Shown here piece after piece: positions 1-10,081 of a stretch of DNA of 38,322 nt. Origin of the DNA: Bipolaris cookei (Eukaryota > Ascomycota > Dothideomycetes > Pleosporales > Pleosporaceae); NCBI GenBank assembly GCA_002286855.1, contig NRSV01000118.1, positions 4,294-42,615 of the forward strand, written 5' to 3'. Numbering within the stretch: position 1 is the first letter of the stretch; each line of letters starts with the position of its first letter. The notes below the pieces were generated by a model, which made no database searches, was not told where the DNA came from, and saw nothing but the letters and a program-made list of their open reading frames with translations. Position numbers and translations under genes: made by a program.

Positions 1-20
1 GAAATAGTCCCGGTGATTGT

Positions 21-44
21 ATTATTATTATTATTATTATTATT
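21..44. repeat. (ATT)8 microsatellite at LINE 3' end
   Basis: Eight uninterrupted ATT units. On the minus strand this reads (AAT)n and lies about 310 bp downstream of the LINE stop codon, where a simple-repeat tail of a non-LTR retrotransposon is expected. It is therefore taken as the 3' terminus of the element annotated at 21-943. Confidence 0.8.
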
Positions 45-353
45 CCATTATAGTCCTGTATCAGCCGTTGGCTATGTAGGACTTTGGCCAAAGGCCGTTC
101 TATCTACCTAGTTACAATTTGGTACGTTGTGCTGTATTGCGTGACTATGGTGCTTCGGCCTGTATCTAGCTAAGCTATTACTAGCTCTCTAGATGCCTAG
201 TGCTAAAGAGCAGTTTGGTAACAGGGAGAGATGTAGGGCAGCTAGGCTGCCTTCCAGCGAGCTCTCTTAGGGGAAAGGAAATATTACTAAAAGATCAAAA
301 TTCGTTCTTCTTTGTTTTTCTTCTTTTATTGTTCTTTTCTCTTGTTTTTCTTT

Positions 354-815
354 CTAGCCTTCTTGGCCAAGATGCCACTTTCTTGTTCCTATCCTTGTGC
401 TAGTAATAAAAGCCAAGGTGGCTTCTATACCGCTCGTGGTATGGAGTAATAGTGGGAGTTTGAGTACTTTTTGGTTGAGAGTCTTTTTGAGCTGGTTTCT
501 TTCTACGCTGTAGAAGCCCCAGTATAGAAGTAAATGCTCTGCCGTTTGTGGTCTCCCGCATCTGCAGAGCTCGCATTCTCTTCTCTTAAATCTCTTTAAG
601 TAGGCGTTGAAGTATCCGTGTCCTATCTTAAGAGAGTAGAAGGAGCTTGAAATATCTCTTTTCGTGTCTCTTGGGATTGCTAGTTGGTTTTTTATCTTAA
701 GATCGAAGATAGCTCCATAGCTAGTCTTCTTCTCTCTTGCTTTTCCCCTATACTTTCTCCACTCTTCTGCTTGGCTAGCTCTTTGGAGGAGCTTAATCTT
801 AGTGCCTAGGAAGGC
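354..815 (-). pseudogene. LINE ORF2 C-terminal remnant
   Basis: An open frame of about 153 codons, bounded upstream by an in-frame TGA at 816-818. It contains the segment KIGHGYFNAYLKRF followed by a zinc-knuckle-like CELCRCGRPQTAEHLLLY and, near the end, LLLHTTSGIEATLAF. These are the familiar blocks that follow the RNase H region of fungal Tad1/I-like retrotransposons: GHG-Y-x3-Y, C-x2-C...H...C, and the terminal LL-T-x-IGxxA-L. The last cysteine of the knuckle is replaced by Trp (LYW where LxC is expected). The reverse transcriptase and RNase H core are missing upstream, where stops appear in all frames. Assignment to the non-LTR class is confident; the clade is not. Confidence 0.65.
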
Positions 816-943
816 TCAACAGCGCTGCTAGTTTAAGCCAAACAAGGGCTTTTTAGTACCTTCCTCATTCATCTCTCTGCTTTCTGGTCATTGGATTACG
901 TTAAGCCAAGGGGCTGTGCAGGACATTGAATAGCTAAATAGGG

Positions 944-1837
944 TGTTAGAATCAGCGAACGGGAGGTGGAGCAGAACAAGCTGGGATGCAGCGAACAACT
1001 GCATTGCGTTGGCTAGTAAGAATTACCTTTTATTAGGGTTCGCTATCGTTCGCTTGGATATCAACCGCACGTTGTCTCGCTATACGAAGTACGTGCAGAC
1101 GAGCAATTTGTGCTCCTCCCACGAAGCCATTGTCTTGCAGTAATGATGGCCCTGCCCTCGTCAAATCCAACCCCTGCTGCCACTTCAGACAGCGTCATTT
1201 ACCCTATCCAGTTCACTGGCGCTCTGTACTGCACGGGACCCGCTTGAGCATGAATTGCAAAAGCCGAAGCCGAACATGGGGTGAGCTCGACTGTGCCCAG
1301 TGTGCAGCCTCACTTGGCTGGGGCCATTCTGTATCTGAAGGATGCACAGGTTCGAAACGATGGCGCTAAAGCGAGGCGCCTTGTGGCTGGGTGTCGTAAA
1401 TTGGTCTGAGCGCGACAGGGCGAGTGATTGGTCCAGGGCGTCGTACGAAGTATGCAAGGTGGTCTGGCCGTGGCTGTCGCGGGTCAATGCTGAGCGTCGT
1501 AGATTGGTCCGAGTGCGTGGCTTGGCGGCCAGTATTGCTAGTTAGAGTAAGTTGCAGAGTAAGCGTGGATCACAGATTGTCCTCCAGGACGTCTGGGACA
1601 GGGGAGTGGTGGCGCACAGTTGTGTTTTTGGTCTGGTCTATGCTGCCTAAGCCAGAGTGTAACTGTTTTGAGCCGTGCTGGTTCTATATAAAGAGAGACT
1701 ACAAAGAAAGGAGCTCCGCAGTCAAGAGCGGAGGCAGTTGAAGTCTAGCAGAATTGCTAGAGAAATCTCTCGCAAATGAAGATCCAAGCTTGGATTGAGC
1801 GGATTCTTATTCACGTCCAAAAGATAATTGAGCTACA
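944..1837 (+). repeat. Putative copia-like LTR (solo or 5' LTR)
   Basis: The stretch opens with TGTTAGAATC and closes with GAGCTACA, which fits TG...CA LTR ends. A TATA box (CTATATAAAG, 1684-1693) lies about 150 bp before the end, where U3/R would be. Immediately after 1837 comes AGGTGGTAATGAG, a degraded match to the half-iMet-tRNA primer site (GGTTATGAGC type) used by many fungal copia elements. No second LTR is in the window, so the outer boundary at 944 is inferred from motif shape only. Confidence 0.4.
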
Positions 1838-2090
1838 AGGTGGTAATGAGTACATAGAGGGGAGAGACAAGCCTCGGCTGAGGCGGCCGTACGCCGGCTG
1901 AATTGTTCTTGGCAGACAGAACTTTTGAAAGGCACCTCTGTAGATAACTAATCAACAGCTCAGCTTGAAGGTCAGCGTTACGCCAAGAAGAGTTCCGCCG
2001 AAATGCCGAGGTTAGCGTCAGATGAATCTTTTAAAACGTACGGAGTACCTCCGTATGACATCACTCCTAAACCATAACAATGACTGCTTA
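1838..2090 (+). mobile_element. Retrotransposon leader / gag start relic
   Basis: Sequence directly downstream of the putative primer-binding site. From about 1945 one frame reads, after an in-frame TAA, STAQLEGQRYAKKSSAEM and on to about 2068, which looks like the hydrophilic start of a gag-type protein. Nothing of protease, integrase or reverse transcriptase follows. Support rests on position after the LTR-like sequence, so this is an inference. Confidence 0.25.
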
Positions 2091-2523
2091 CTAGTCAGCA
2101 CTGAGCTTGCGTACTTCCACGCTAGATGCTTAACTTCACAAGTAAACACGGTGCTTGGCGGATATAACTCTATTTACTCTTACAGGAAGTAATGTTAGTC
2201 AGAGCTAACCAATAAGCGAAAACACCGTAGTACTTTGTCATACGTTTCGATACGGTGCACACTTACTGACCTACGACGGTGGAGGACATAAGGTGCAGGT
2301 GGGACGTCGATTAACTAGGGAAGAATCTTGTGCTTAAGAAATATAAACAAATACTGTGCTGGTGACGAATTGCACACTTGTATTGAAACTCATAGTTGCT
2401 ATAGAAAAACTATACTACTTACCTTAACAGGAGTTGCGTCCTGATACTTTTATAAGAATTATAGTAGACTACTTGTCTCTTCTTCTCTATATTCAAGTAC
2501 TTTCGCCATAAAGTCACGTAGCA
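2091..2523. other. AT-rich spacer, no gene seen
   Basis: No credible coding sequence. A short inverted repeat with TACGGAG / CTCCGTA arms around TAC lies just before it, near 2039-2055. Confidence 0.5.
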
Positions 2524-3058
2524 ATGATTCGCAAGAATGCAAGTCGCCAGGAGCGCACCATTTGGTTCAGCAAAATTCTATCCTCGAGCTTTCATAGGCG
2601 ATCTTCAGGAGGCGAGGTTTCTCGTGGAACAGGGATAGGCCACAAAACTGTGAACTTGTCCACTAAAGAGTCAGAAAATCTGCGGGAATCATTGTCAGAG
2701 GCCATCGATCTCTTGAAGGAGGAGCTTTATACCGTGTCATTATCCGATATGTGCGAAAAGCACAGACTTAGAAATACATCTGAATGACATTGGCAAGATA
2801 CTCGGGACGAGTTTATCGGCCAAGGATGCTAAGGTCCTACAAACACTAAATGGGCTTCGAAGTGTCTGGCGATGCTTGTGTTGGTATTGTCACGACGGTG
2901 CATGGAATGGATGTTTCAGGTAAGCTCAGGTAGCTCGGTTTGTTTGTTTCAACTACTCACTGACCTTGTGTAGCTTCGAATACTCTCACGGGCTGATACT
3001 TTCCGCTGTTATACAAACTGGAAAACCAGGGAAGAATGCTGAACGAAATGGTGAATAA
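2524..3058 (+). pseudogene. Small hypothetical gene, possibly frameshifted
   Basis: An 87-codon frame begins at ATG 2524 and ends at 2787. A second frame, open from about 2735, runs through LEIHLNDIGKILGTS to a good intron at 2920-2973: GTAAGC at the 5' end, a CTGAC branch site, TAG at the 3' end, 54 bp. After splicing it ends at TAA 3058. The two frames overlap near 2740-2785, so one indel would join them into a protein of roughly 160 residues with a hydrophilic Glu/Lys-rich first half. I do not recognise the family. The clean intron argues that this was once a real gene, and the frame switch argues that it is damaged. It could also be two chance ORFs. Confidence 0.3.
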
Positions 3059-3870
3059 TAGTACCACAGAGCTTGGATCGTATTGTTGTGAGGAATTAGC
3101 AATGCCGGGTCATTTATGGTGGCTACCTTGCCGATATGACCAAAACAGGTATACAACTATTGACTGTGGAAATGGATTGAAAAGTACTCCGTAGTCCCCG
3201 ATAGTTTACCAAAACAAGTCTATCACTCTTACACCAACTTCAAATAAGTGTTGCAACCCTTGAAAGCGGAAACTAATTGCTGGAAACTGCTTTCTACCGA
3301 GTGTCGGTTTTCAGTTCGCGCATTATGCGTGTTAGGGCCACAGGCAAACTGCTCACGTCCACAGGCCAGTAATCAGTTTCAAGGACGCGGAACGAGACGA
3401 CCACATTACAAGCATCCAGTTATACTGCAATCATGTGACCGATCGCTGAAGATAATGGTCTACGCTCATGTTGTTAGCTATACATCATCACGCCTACACT
3501 CATTATCTGTAGATATCGAACATAGAAGATCGATTGCAGACTACCAATCTCTTGACTTAGTACCTAGAAATTCGCAATGAGCCATAAGGGCTCATTGTGT
3601 TTACCCTAAGCTACAAACTTAACTACCACACCCAATTCACGTAACGTTTCACTTCTTGTTCGCGAAAACTAATCTTTGCAGTCTTAACACCAGGAGCTTA
3701 ATACAACCGTTCTTGCTCGAGACTCTACTCCAAAGGATGATGTGCTGAATTTTCCAGACTGGATCTGGCAGAGCCTTTCTAATAGCCAGTCAGTAGAGTA
3801 CAGACCATGCAGACAAGTTCTCCACTAACGCTGACTAGCGTCATAAAACATTGATGCTGGTTACCGTACG
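3059..3870. other. Intergenic, no gene seen
   Basis: About 0.8 kb of mixed composition. The longest frame here (3248-3580) has a Cys/Ser/Arg-rich, motif-free translation and no supporting introns. I take it as chance. Confidence 0.5.
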
Positions 3871-3872
3871 CA

Positions 3873-3878
3873 TATATA
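3873..3878 (+). promoter_or_regulatory. TATA box of cupin gene
   Basis: TATATA lies 63 bp before the preferred start codon at 3936. With a transcription start about 30 bp downstream, the ATG at 3879 would fall outside the mRNA leader. Confidence 0.4.
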
Positions 3879-3935
3879 GTGAGATGGTTCCCTTTCTCTT
3901 ACTGTAACCATATGCCTTTGAAGACTACCTGCTCC

Positions 3936-4755
3936 ATGTCTACCCTGTTCAAACTTTTGCCTGTGTTCATAGCTGTTCGGGGTGGTGAAGCTTATCCACG
4001 ACATCAGACGGCGCCTGCCGCTGCCGCTACTACGGCCAGTTCACCGCAGTTTCGAGACCTATTCACAACTCCCACGGCAGTCGAACGCTTCCGAAAGCTG
4101 CTCGTCCAAGAAGACGGAAGACTGCTCAGCGGAAAGGCGCTCCAAGATGTCGTTGTGTTTGACTTCAATGGTGCCCTACCCCCTCCAGGCGCGCTGGGCG
4201 GTGCCACCAAGGCGGCTGTAAGCCTTATATCTCACAATATGCTGTAAGGGACTTGCTAACGGCAGAACGCAGGATACGCAGACCTATCCCTACTCCGCAG
4301 AGCTCGGCCTTAGCATGAACGTCGTGTCTCTCGAGCCTTGCGGCATCAACACGCCCCATGTGCACCCGCGGGCTGGCGAGTTTCTGATACTGGTTGAGGG
4401 ATCCAGCGTGCGGTTTGGCAGCATCCTAGAAAACGGGCTGGTGGGACCCGGCGAAAAGCAAGAAATCACAGGCGCCTTGAACCGATTTGAGATGACAGCA
4501 TTTCCGCAGGGTAGCATGCACTGGCAGTTCAACGAGGGGTGCGAGAAGGCGGTTTTGGTAGCAGCTCTGAGCTCCGGTAACCCGGGCACGAACCAGATGA
4601 CCAATTTCTTCCACCTCAACCCGGCCGTTGTGAACGCAACGCTCGGTAGCCCCAGCAGCCTCAATGGTGGCACTGTAGAGGCGTTTCGCAAGCTCATCCC
4701 AGCGAATCTAGCGCAGGACGCGAAGAGCTGCCTGGCCAGGTGTAATAGGCAGTAG
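3936..4755 (+). CDS. Secreted spherulin/germin-like cupin
   Basis: Two exons, 3936-4217 and 4273-4755, give about 254 residues. The 55 bp intron has GTAAGC, a GCTAAC branch site and CAG. The N-terminus (MSTLFKLLPVFIAV then GEA) is a signal peptide. The start of the domain reads VFDFNGALPPPGALGGATKAA, the usual opening of fungal spherulin-like proteins. Cupin motif 1 is complete, with metal ligands His123, His125 and Glu130 (PHVHPRAGE); motif 2 supplies His177 in FPQGSMHWQFN. Such proteins are single-domain, metal-binding, secreted or wall-associated beta-barrels often linked to stress or sporulation; the reaction, if any, is unknown. In-frame ATGs at 3912 and 3879 would add 8 or 19 residues. 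I prefer 3936 or 3912 because the TATA box abuts 3879. No neighbour suggests a pathway. Confidence 0.9.
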
Positions 4756-5623
4756 GTAGCATGTTGCGGGAACGGTACTTAGGGTAAAGAGCGGAGAGGC
4801 GTTTGACGTATACTAGAACTACGGCAATGGCAACCCCGATAGAAATACAAGGATTTTGGAGAGAGGATCGACAGCTATAGAAGAGAGGTGCGCATTTAGC
4901 TTTATATTAAATTCCTGGTTGATTCCTCTGAATCGATAATATCAGATACAAAGTGTACGAGTCATCAATTAGGATTAATCCAACTACACATTTAATTCGA
5001 CTGGTTCTCTCAATCACGTACTATCTAGGAGGAATAGTAGATTTCCGCGTTTTAACTCTAGCGTAAGCGTCCCAACGGTATTTATTTTTTCATACTACAC
5101 TTGGTACTAATGGTAGTGGGAATAGGTACAGCAGCACGCCCGTCGTGTTATAGCTACTTCTTCCCTGACATCTAAATCGTGGAGCTATGGTCTCCCGAGA
5201 AAATCAAGTATAGTAATGTGTTTTGCTCTAGACTCATTGAGAATAATCACTAAATTTCACAGTGCTTTCTAGCTAGTTATCGCTTCTCTACTTATTGTGT
5301 AGCATCGGCTTGATGAAGATGTCATTCTAGCGCTATCAATCATACTATGTTCAATTTCTAGAGTCTCTTCCTATATAATCTTAAATCACTACAGCTACTC
5401 GAAAACTCTATAGGTAGTTAAGGGTGTAATCTAAGGTGATTGTAGGTGGTTTGGACCATGTTCTCTTACAGGGAGAGCTTTTGCTTACGGGGATGGTTTG
5501 TTCGCTGCATTGTTCTGCGCAGAGCACGTTTTATTAACAGAAAGAGCTTATATGGTAAGCTAGCACCATCAAGTCGTATAGAATAAAACACAGGAATACC
5601 AAACCGAATACCATCCATCTGGT
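4756..5623. other. AT-rich intergenic region
   Basis: No coding signal. It is clearly AT-richer than the flanking cupin gene, as repeat-induced or relic DNA often is in such genomes. It ends at the TA target site of MITE copy 1. Confidence 0.5.
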
Positions 5624-5625
5624 TA

Positions 5626-5819
5626 CAGTCGTTAGCGATTGCGGCTTCACCTCTGCGTGCAACATTCAACAATATCAGTCATCGTTAGATCGATGACTGA
5701 CCAATCACATCGACTATTCCGTAGCAGACATCTAGCGCTAAGCCATATACGGAGGGTGAGACAGTTCAAAACCGTTGCGCAGCTGTACGCAGGGGTGAAG
5801 CCGCAATCGCTAGCAACTG
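5626..5819. repeat. MITE copy 1 (194 bp, TA target site)
   Basis: A 194 bp element flanked by TA on both sides. Terminal inverted repeats of 32 bp differ at three positions: CAGTCGTTAGCGATTGCGGC... at the left, and the reverse complement of the right end begins CAGTTGCTAGCGATTGCGGC. It contains an internal hairpin with 9 bp arms at 5676-5684 and 5691-5699. Near-identical copies lie at 17652 and 35549 (3 and 5 differences). The TA duplication and non-coding interior mark a Tc1/mariner-type MITE. The TIRs match neither pogo element in the window, so its source transposase is elsewhere. Confidence 0.92.
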
Positions 5820-5821
5820 TA

Positions 5822-6239
5822 CTCTGTGGTGTCTTTGTGCAGTTAGCGGACAGCTCGAATCCCAGAAGCTGCCGCGATGATTTTCTAATAATAGATTTGC
5901 TAAGAAAATAACGTTTTCAAAATTGTGATAAATGCCATTTCCCTACAAATAGTAGTAGCACTTACTTTACAGCTTATATTAGGCGAATAGCTTATTACGT
6001 CTGACTGCATTGGTTCCTCAGAATATTCTAGTTGCCTTTAGTGCGTAAGAACTTGAATTCTTTGCAAACGATTGATTATGTCCAGAAAGGGGATTTGCAT
6101 CAGCAACGTGCAATAGGTTTAAGATATTACATTTCTTCTAAGCCATACATGCGATGTAGCAACGCTAAGGGCCTACAATCATACATTTCACGCGACTTTA
6201 AACTAAGGAGTAAGAGGAAATCAGTTCAAGGACTGCGAC
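5822..6239. other. Upstream region of ankyrin gene
   Basis: AT-rich, with no credible separate gene. A 92-codon frame at 6032-6310 overlaps the ankyrin start in another frame and looks like chance. It should hold the ankyrin promoter; no clear TATA box was picked out. Confidence 0.4.
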
Positions 6240-8194
6240 ATGAAAGTCAATTCTACTCTCAGCTCAGCTGTAGCTCAGGGAGATATAGGCAAAATACGGC
6301 AGATAATTAATAGAGAGTGCATTGCCTCCGAGCCCATTGTAGATGGGCGATCACTTGTACATATAGCATGTCTAAGGGGCCATAACAGAGCAGTGTTTTT
6401 ACTTCTCTCTAAGGGCTTCAGGGCTGACCTTCAAGATCTCAACAACCGTACCGCGCTTCATGAAGCCGCTTCTCGTGGTCACGTCAAAACTATCAGGCGT
6501 CTTTTGACTAAGGGAGCCGAAATCAATGCAAAAGATGACCTTGGCTGGACTCCACTTCATGAAGCAGCCGCTAATAGCAAGGAGAAGGCAGTCGACCTGC
6601 TCGTTAAGAAAGGGGCCGATATGGCCATGAAGAACCATCATGGCTGTACCGCGCTTCACATGGCAGCTGCTAGCGGTAGCATCGGCACAGTTCGTTGTCT
6701 TTGCAACAAAGGAACATATGTTGACGCAACAGATGGAAGATGCCGTACTGCGCTGCATGATGCAGCCGCTCGCGGCCACGTCAAAATTATTGGTCATCTT
6801 TTAGAGAACGGGGCAGACGTTCATGCAAATGATGATCTTGGTCGGACTCCACTTCATATAGCCGCTGCCCACGGCAAAAGAAAGGCCATTGTTTATCTTG
6901 TCAACAAACGAGCCCACATAAATGCTCAAAACAGCTTAGGCAATACCCCTCTTCATGAAGCCGCCAGCGAAGGGCAACTTGTATTTCGCGTGCTGTCCAA
7001 GAAAGGAGCATATATGAACGCGAAAAATGTCTCAGGCTTGACTCCACTTCACGTAGCAGCAGCTCGTGGTGACGCGGACATCGTCGGCTCTCTGGTCGAT
7101 GAGGGCGCAAGTGTTACCGCAAGAGATAACAAAGGTCGCACAGCGCTTGAGGAAGCGATTGCCCGCAGCGACGTTGAAGTTGTTAGTTGTCTTCTAAGTA
7201 AAGGAAAAGGTATCGATACGAGGGATAGTAGAAACTGTACAGTGTCTCACAGAGCAATCCCCTGCGAAGCCAAGGACTCTATGTTCCATTTTATCAGCCA
7301 ATCATCCAAGTCAAGAGACTTTAACGAGCTGACCAAGTGCTTTTCTAAACTTCCTAAAGAATTACAATTCATGGTTGTGGAGCAATTTGGACCGAATGCA
7401 AAATTGCATGATTTTCTGAACTATGAGAAATGCTCAAAACTAGCGCCTACAGAAATAGTGGGAATAGACGAGGCATGGATACACTGGTTAAAGGCGCAAG
7501 CGGCGGGAGTGGCGCTTTGTCTCTTCTCTGGCAAGAAAAGTCAACTGGAGTTCCTAATACGTCATATGGAAGGTGCGTTATATAGTAGCAGCGACTTCAA
7601 TGTTAGAGTTCTGACCTTGCACTAGTTTTACAGAGACTCACAGTTTCCGTCGGTATTGTGTTTCATAACGGAGCATTGCATGGGTACCTTGTGAAGGAGA
7701 CTGGTAGTATACCAGTATGCCGTAGAAGCTCTCCTGCATTTTATTGCGAATGCCGTGTTGGCATTGCCAAGTCTCAGAACAACGTACCACGGTCGTCCCT
7801 GGTGGTACAGGCCTACGGTGCTTTGGGTCCAAAGAATCGATTTGCTGCGGTTGGCGCGCTGACTAGGGAAACCTTGAAAAGAACTTTTGGACCCGCTCTT
7901 CAGTTGGTGCAATTGAACAAGTGCGACCTGGTGGATAGGTTCGCGGCGATTAGGCTTGCACATGGAGGTTGGGTTTCAGAGTTTTGTCGTTGTATCGGAA
8001 ACATTGGAAGCGATTCTGTTTGTTTGCCTTGTCTTGAGTATCATCCTTCTGTTCAAGACTTTGTCTTGATCACTCCACCTGCTGAACCTCTTTGGAATTG
8101 TGTTGCACAATTCCAAGCAGGGATAACAGATGCTGTAGATTGCGTCACTCATGTGCGCGCCGATCGTATGCCAATATTTAAATATGAAACTTGA
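6240..8194 (+). CDS. Ankyrin-repeat protein with novel C-terminal region
   Basis: Exon 1 (6240-7572) and exon 2 (7626-8194) are joined across a 53 bp intron (GTGCGT, a TCTGAC branch site, CACTAG). The frames connect exactly, giving about 633 residues. Nine tandem ankyrin repeats span residues 35-331, with the TALHEAA/TPLHxAA turn and GAxxxAxD ends clearly visible. Repeats 2-4 and 5-7 look like a duplicated block. A short LPKELQFMVVEQF at about 372-384 resembles the first helix of fungal F-boxes (LPxEL...), but the rest of an F-box is not evident. The last 250 residues, containing paired Cys (CLPCLEYHP), match no family I know. Ankyrin stacks bind proteins; the role here is unknown. A pogo transposon sits 30 bp after the stop codon. 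The ATG at 6240 is the first in frame. Confidence 0.85.
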
Positions 8195-8224
8195 GTTTGC
8201 GTAAGGTAATAATTTGAACTAGTA

Positions 8225-8275
8225 ACGTGTATGGCAAGCGAGCGGCGCAGGCAAGCGAGCGGCGCACCCCATCAA
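8225..8275 (+). repeat. Left TIR of pogo element 1
   Basis: 51 bp beginning ACGTGTAT, then two direct 17 bp units (8233-8249 and 8250-8266), then CCCCATCAA. It is identical to the reverse complement of 10029-10079. Confidence 0.93.
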
Positions 8276-8329
8276 ACTTGCGCACCTCCTTAAACTAAAC
8301 ATCTAATTACTCAATACCACTACGCTCAA

Positions 8330-9958
8330 ATGGCTTCAGACGAATCAGATATTCAACTTGCTATCCAATCTCTTAAAAATAAACAGATTCAAGGGAATCG
8401 CCGTGCTGCTGCAGTCTATAGTGTAGCCGAAACAACGCTCCGCCGCCGACGCGCTGGCAAGCCTGCCCGACGCGATTGCCAGCCCAACTCAAAGAAGCTA
8501 ACTAAGCTAGAAGAGGAGGTGATAGTTGATTATATACTTAATCTTGATCTACGTGGATTTGCGCCTACGTATACTGCTGTGCGCGATATGGCTAATAAGC
8601 TGCTGGCTACGCGCGGCGCTGGCCAGGTTGGGCAGAAGTGGCCAGCCAACTTTGTCAAGCGTACAGACAGTCTTGCGACGCGTTTCAATCGGGCTTACGA
8701 TAGGCAGAGAGCTCTATGTGAAGATCCAGTCTTAATTAAGAGCTGGTTTGGGCTTGTGGAGCAGACGAAGGCCAAGTATGGCATCTGTGACGAGGACGTC
8801 TACAACTTTGACGAAGCTGGCTTTTCAATGGGAAAGATTACCACTCAGCTTATCGTTACAGCATCAGAGAGAAGAGGCCGCCCAAAGGCTATCCAGCCAG
8901 GCGGCCGAGAGTGGGTGACGTTTATCGCTGGGATCAATGCAGCTGGCTGGTCTATCCCACCATTTCTCATCTTTACTGGCAAGCATCACCTATCTGCCTG
9001 GTATGAGGAGGCAGAGATCCCACGCGACTGGGCGATCGCAGTCAGCGATAACGGCTGGACGACTAATGAGCTAGGAGTTGAGTGGCTAAAGCACTTTGTC
9101 AAGCATACAGATGGCAAGGTTGTTGGGGCATGCCGGCTGCTTATCCTTGACGGCCATGAGAGCCACCAGTCACTTGAGTTTCAAGAGCTCTGTAAGGAGA
9201 ACAATATCTACACACTCTGTATGCCACCACACTCATCTCATCTACTCCAGCCTCTTGACGTTGGCTGTTTCTCGCCGTTGAAGCGCGCGTATAGTCGTGA
9301 AGTAGAGAGCCTAATACGCAACCACATCAACCACATCACCAAGCTCGAGTTTCTGCCAGCGTTCAAGACAGCCTTTGATCGATCCTTTACACCAACTAAT
9401 ATCTGCTCAGCCTTTCGAGGCGCAGGTATTGTTCCTCTTCAGCCAGACGCTGTTCTATCAAAGCTGGACGTGCAGCTACGTACGCCTACTCCACCAGCTG
9501 TTCTAGCAGAGGCTCTCTGGCAGGCTCGTACGCCTAGTAACACACGCGAGCTTGAAGCTCAATCGACATTGATACGTGATCGCGTTCAGCGGCATCAAGA
9601 CTCATCGCCAGCTTCAATCATTGCGGCAATTAACCAGCTTAAGAAGGGGGCAGAAGTAATGATGCTCTCGGCTGAGCTAATGCGCGATCGAATTGCTACT
9701 CTTGAGAGAGCTAATATAGCAGTATCAGAGCGTCGAAAGCGTAAGAAAAAGCGGATACAGAAGCGAGGAGTCCTTACGAAGGGAGCTGGAGAGGATATAC
9801 TTGCTCAACGCGAGGCCGATGAGCAGATTGCTTGTGAGGAGCGTCAGGGTGGGGAGCGATTAGGTGTCAGCCGCCGGGCTGTAACGCGCTGTAGTAGATG
9901 CAAAGAGACTGGCCATAACTCACGTACATGCAAGAAAGATACTCTAGATACTAATTAA
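8330..9958 (+). CDS. Pogo/Fot1-family transposase (DDE_1)
   Basis: 542 residues, intronless. The N-terminal region (about 5-50) is a psq-like helix-turn-helix (NRRAAAVYSVAETTLRRRR), followed by a CENP-B/Tc5-type DNA-binding part (about 55-125, with GQKWPANFVKR). The DDE_1 catalytic core has Asp161 (NFDEAGF), Asp274 (LILDGHESH) and Asp310 (LQPLDVGCFSP). The last two are separated by 35 residues, giving a DD35D arrangement typical of the pogo group. The C-terminus is basic (RRKRKKKR) and ends in a zinc knuckle, C-x2-C-x4-H-x4-C (CSRCKETGHNSRTC), common in fungal Fot1-like transposases. No stop or frameshift is present. It acts in the nucleus by cut-and-paste at TA. Confidence 0.96.
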   Translation: MASDESDIQLAIQSLKNKQIQGNRRAAAVYSVAETTLRRRRAGKPARRDCQPNSKKLTKLEEEVIVDYILNLDLRGFAPTYTAVRDMANKLLATRGAGQVGQKWPANFVKRTDSLATRFNRAYDRQRALCEDPVLIKSWFGLVEQTKAKYGICDEDVYNFDEAGFSMGKITTQLIVTASERRGRPKAIQPGGREWVTFIAGINAAGWSIPPFLIFTGKHHLSAWYEEAEIPRDWAIAVSDNGWTTNELGVEWLKHFVKHTDGKVVGACRLLILDGHESHQSLEFQELCKENNIYTLCMPPHSSHLLQPLDVGCFSPLKRAYSREVESLIRNHINHITKLEFLPAFKTAFDRSFTPTNICSAFRGAGIVPLQPDAVLSKLDVQLRTPTPPAVLAEALWQARTPSNTRELEAQSTLIRDRVQRHQDSSPASIIAAINQLKKGAEVMMLSAELMRDRIATLERANIAVSERRKRKKKRIQKRGVLTKGAGEDILAQREADEQIACEERQGGERLGVSRRAVTRCSRCKETGHNSRTCKKDTLDTN

Positions 9959-10028
9959 TCTACTATGTCAATATCTGTTAAAATTATCGATATGTGGTGG
10001 AGCTATACGCTTGTAGAGGTGTACAGAG

Positions 10029-10079
10029 TTGATGGGGTGCGCCGCTCGCTTGCCTGCGCCGCTCGCTTGCCATACACGT
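10029..10079 (-). repeat. Right TIR of pogo element 1
   Basis: Exact reverse complement of 8225-8275, again with the duplicated 17 bp unit. The TA target duplication follows at 10080-10081. Confidence 0.93.
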
Positions 10080-10081
10080 TA

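Larger units (their letters stand above)
21..943 (-). mobile_element. LINE (non-LTR retrotransposon) 3' fragment
   Basis: The minus strand carries, in 5' to 3' order, the C-terminal part of a reverse-transcriptase polyprotein, a stop codon at 354-356, a 3' UTR of about 310 bp and an (AAT)n tail. This order is that of a fungal Tad1/I-like LINE. The upper boundary is set where a TGTTAGAA motif opens the LTR-like sequence at 944. Only the last part of ORF2 is present, so the copy is dead. Target-site duplications cannot be seen because the 3' flank is cut by the window edge. Confidence 0.65.
8225..10079 (+). mobile_element. Intact pogo/Fot1-family DNA transposon
   Basis: A 1,855 bp element flanked by TA on both sides (8223-8224 and 10080-10081). 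The terminal inverted repeats are 51 bp and perfectly identical. Each TIR contains two adjacent copies of the 17-mer GGCAAGCGAGCGGCGCA. The element encodes one uninterrupted transposase of 542 residues. Perfect TIRs with an open frame imply a recent insertion, and the copy may be autonomous. Confidence 0.95.

Noticed and set aside
3248..3580. 110-codon plus-strand frame
   Set aside because: Cys/Arg/Ser-rich, no motif, no splice context and no homologous feel; consistent with chance in mixed-composition DNA.
5639..5911. Basic protein frame starting MRLHLCVQHSTIS, repeated at 17665 and 35562
   Set aside because: It is the translation of the MITE interior; the three copies share DNA identity over the whole 194 bp including TIRs, and the frame ends in unrelated flanking sequence each time.
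7628..7963. 111-codon minus-strand frame
   Set aside because: Shadow of the second ankyrin-gene exon, which is supported by an in-phase intron.
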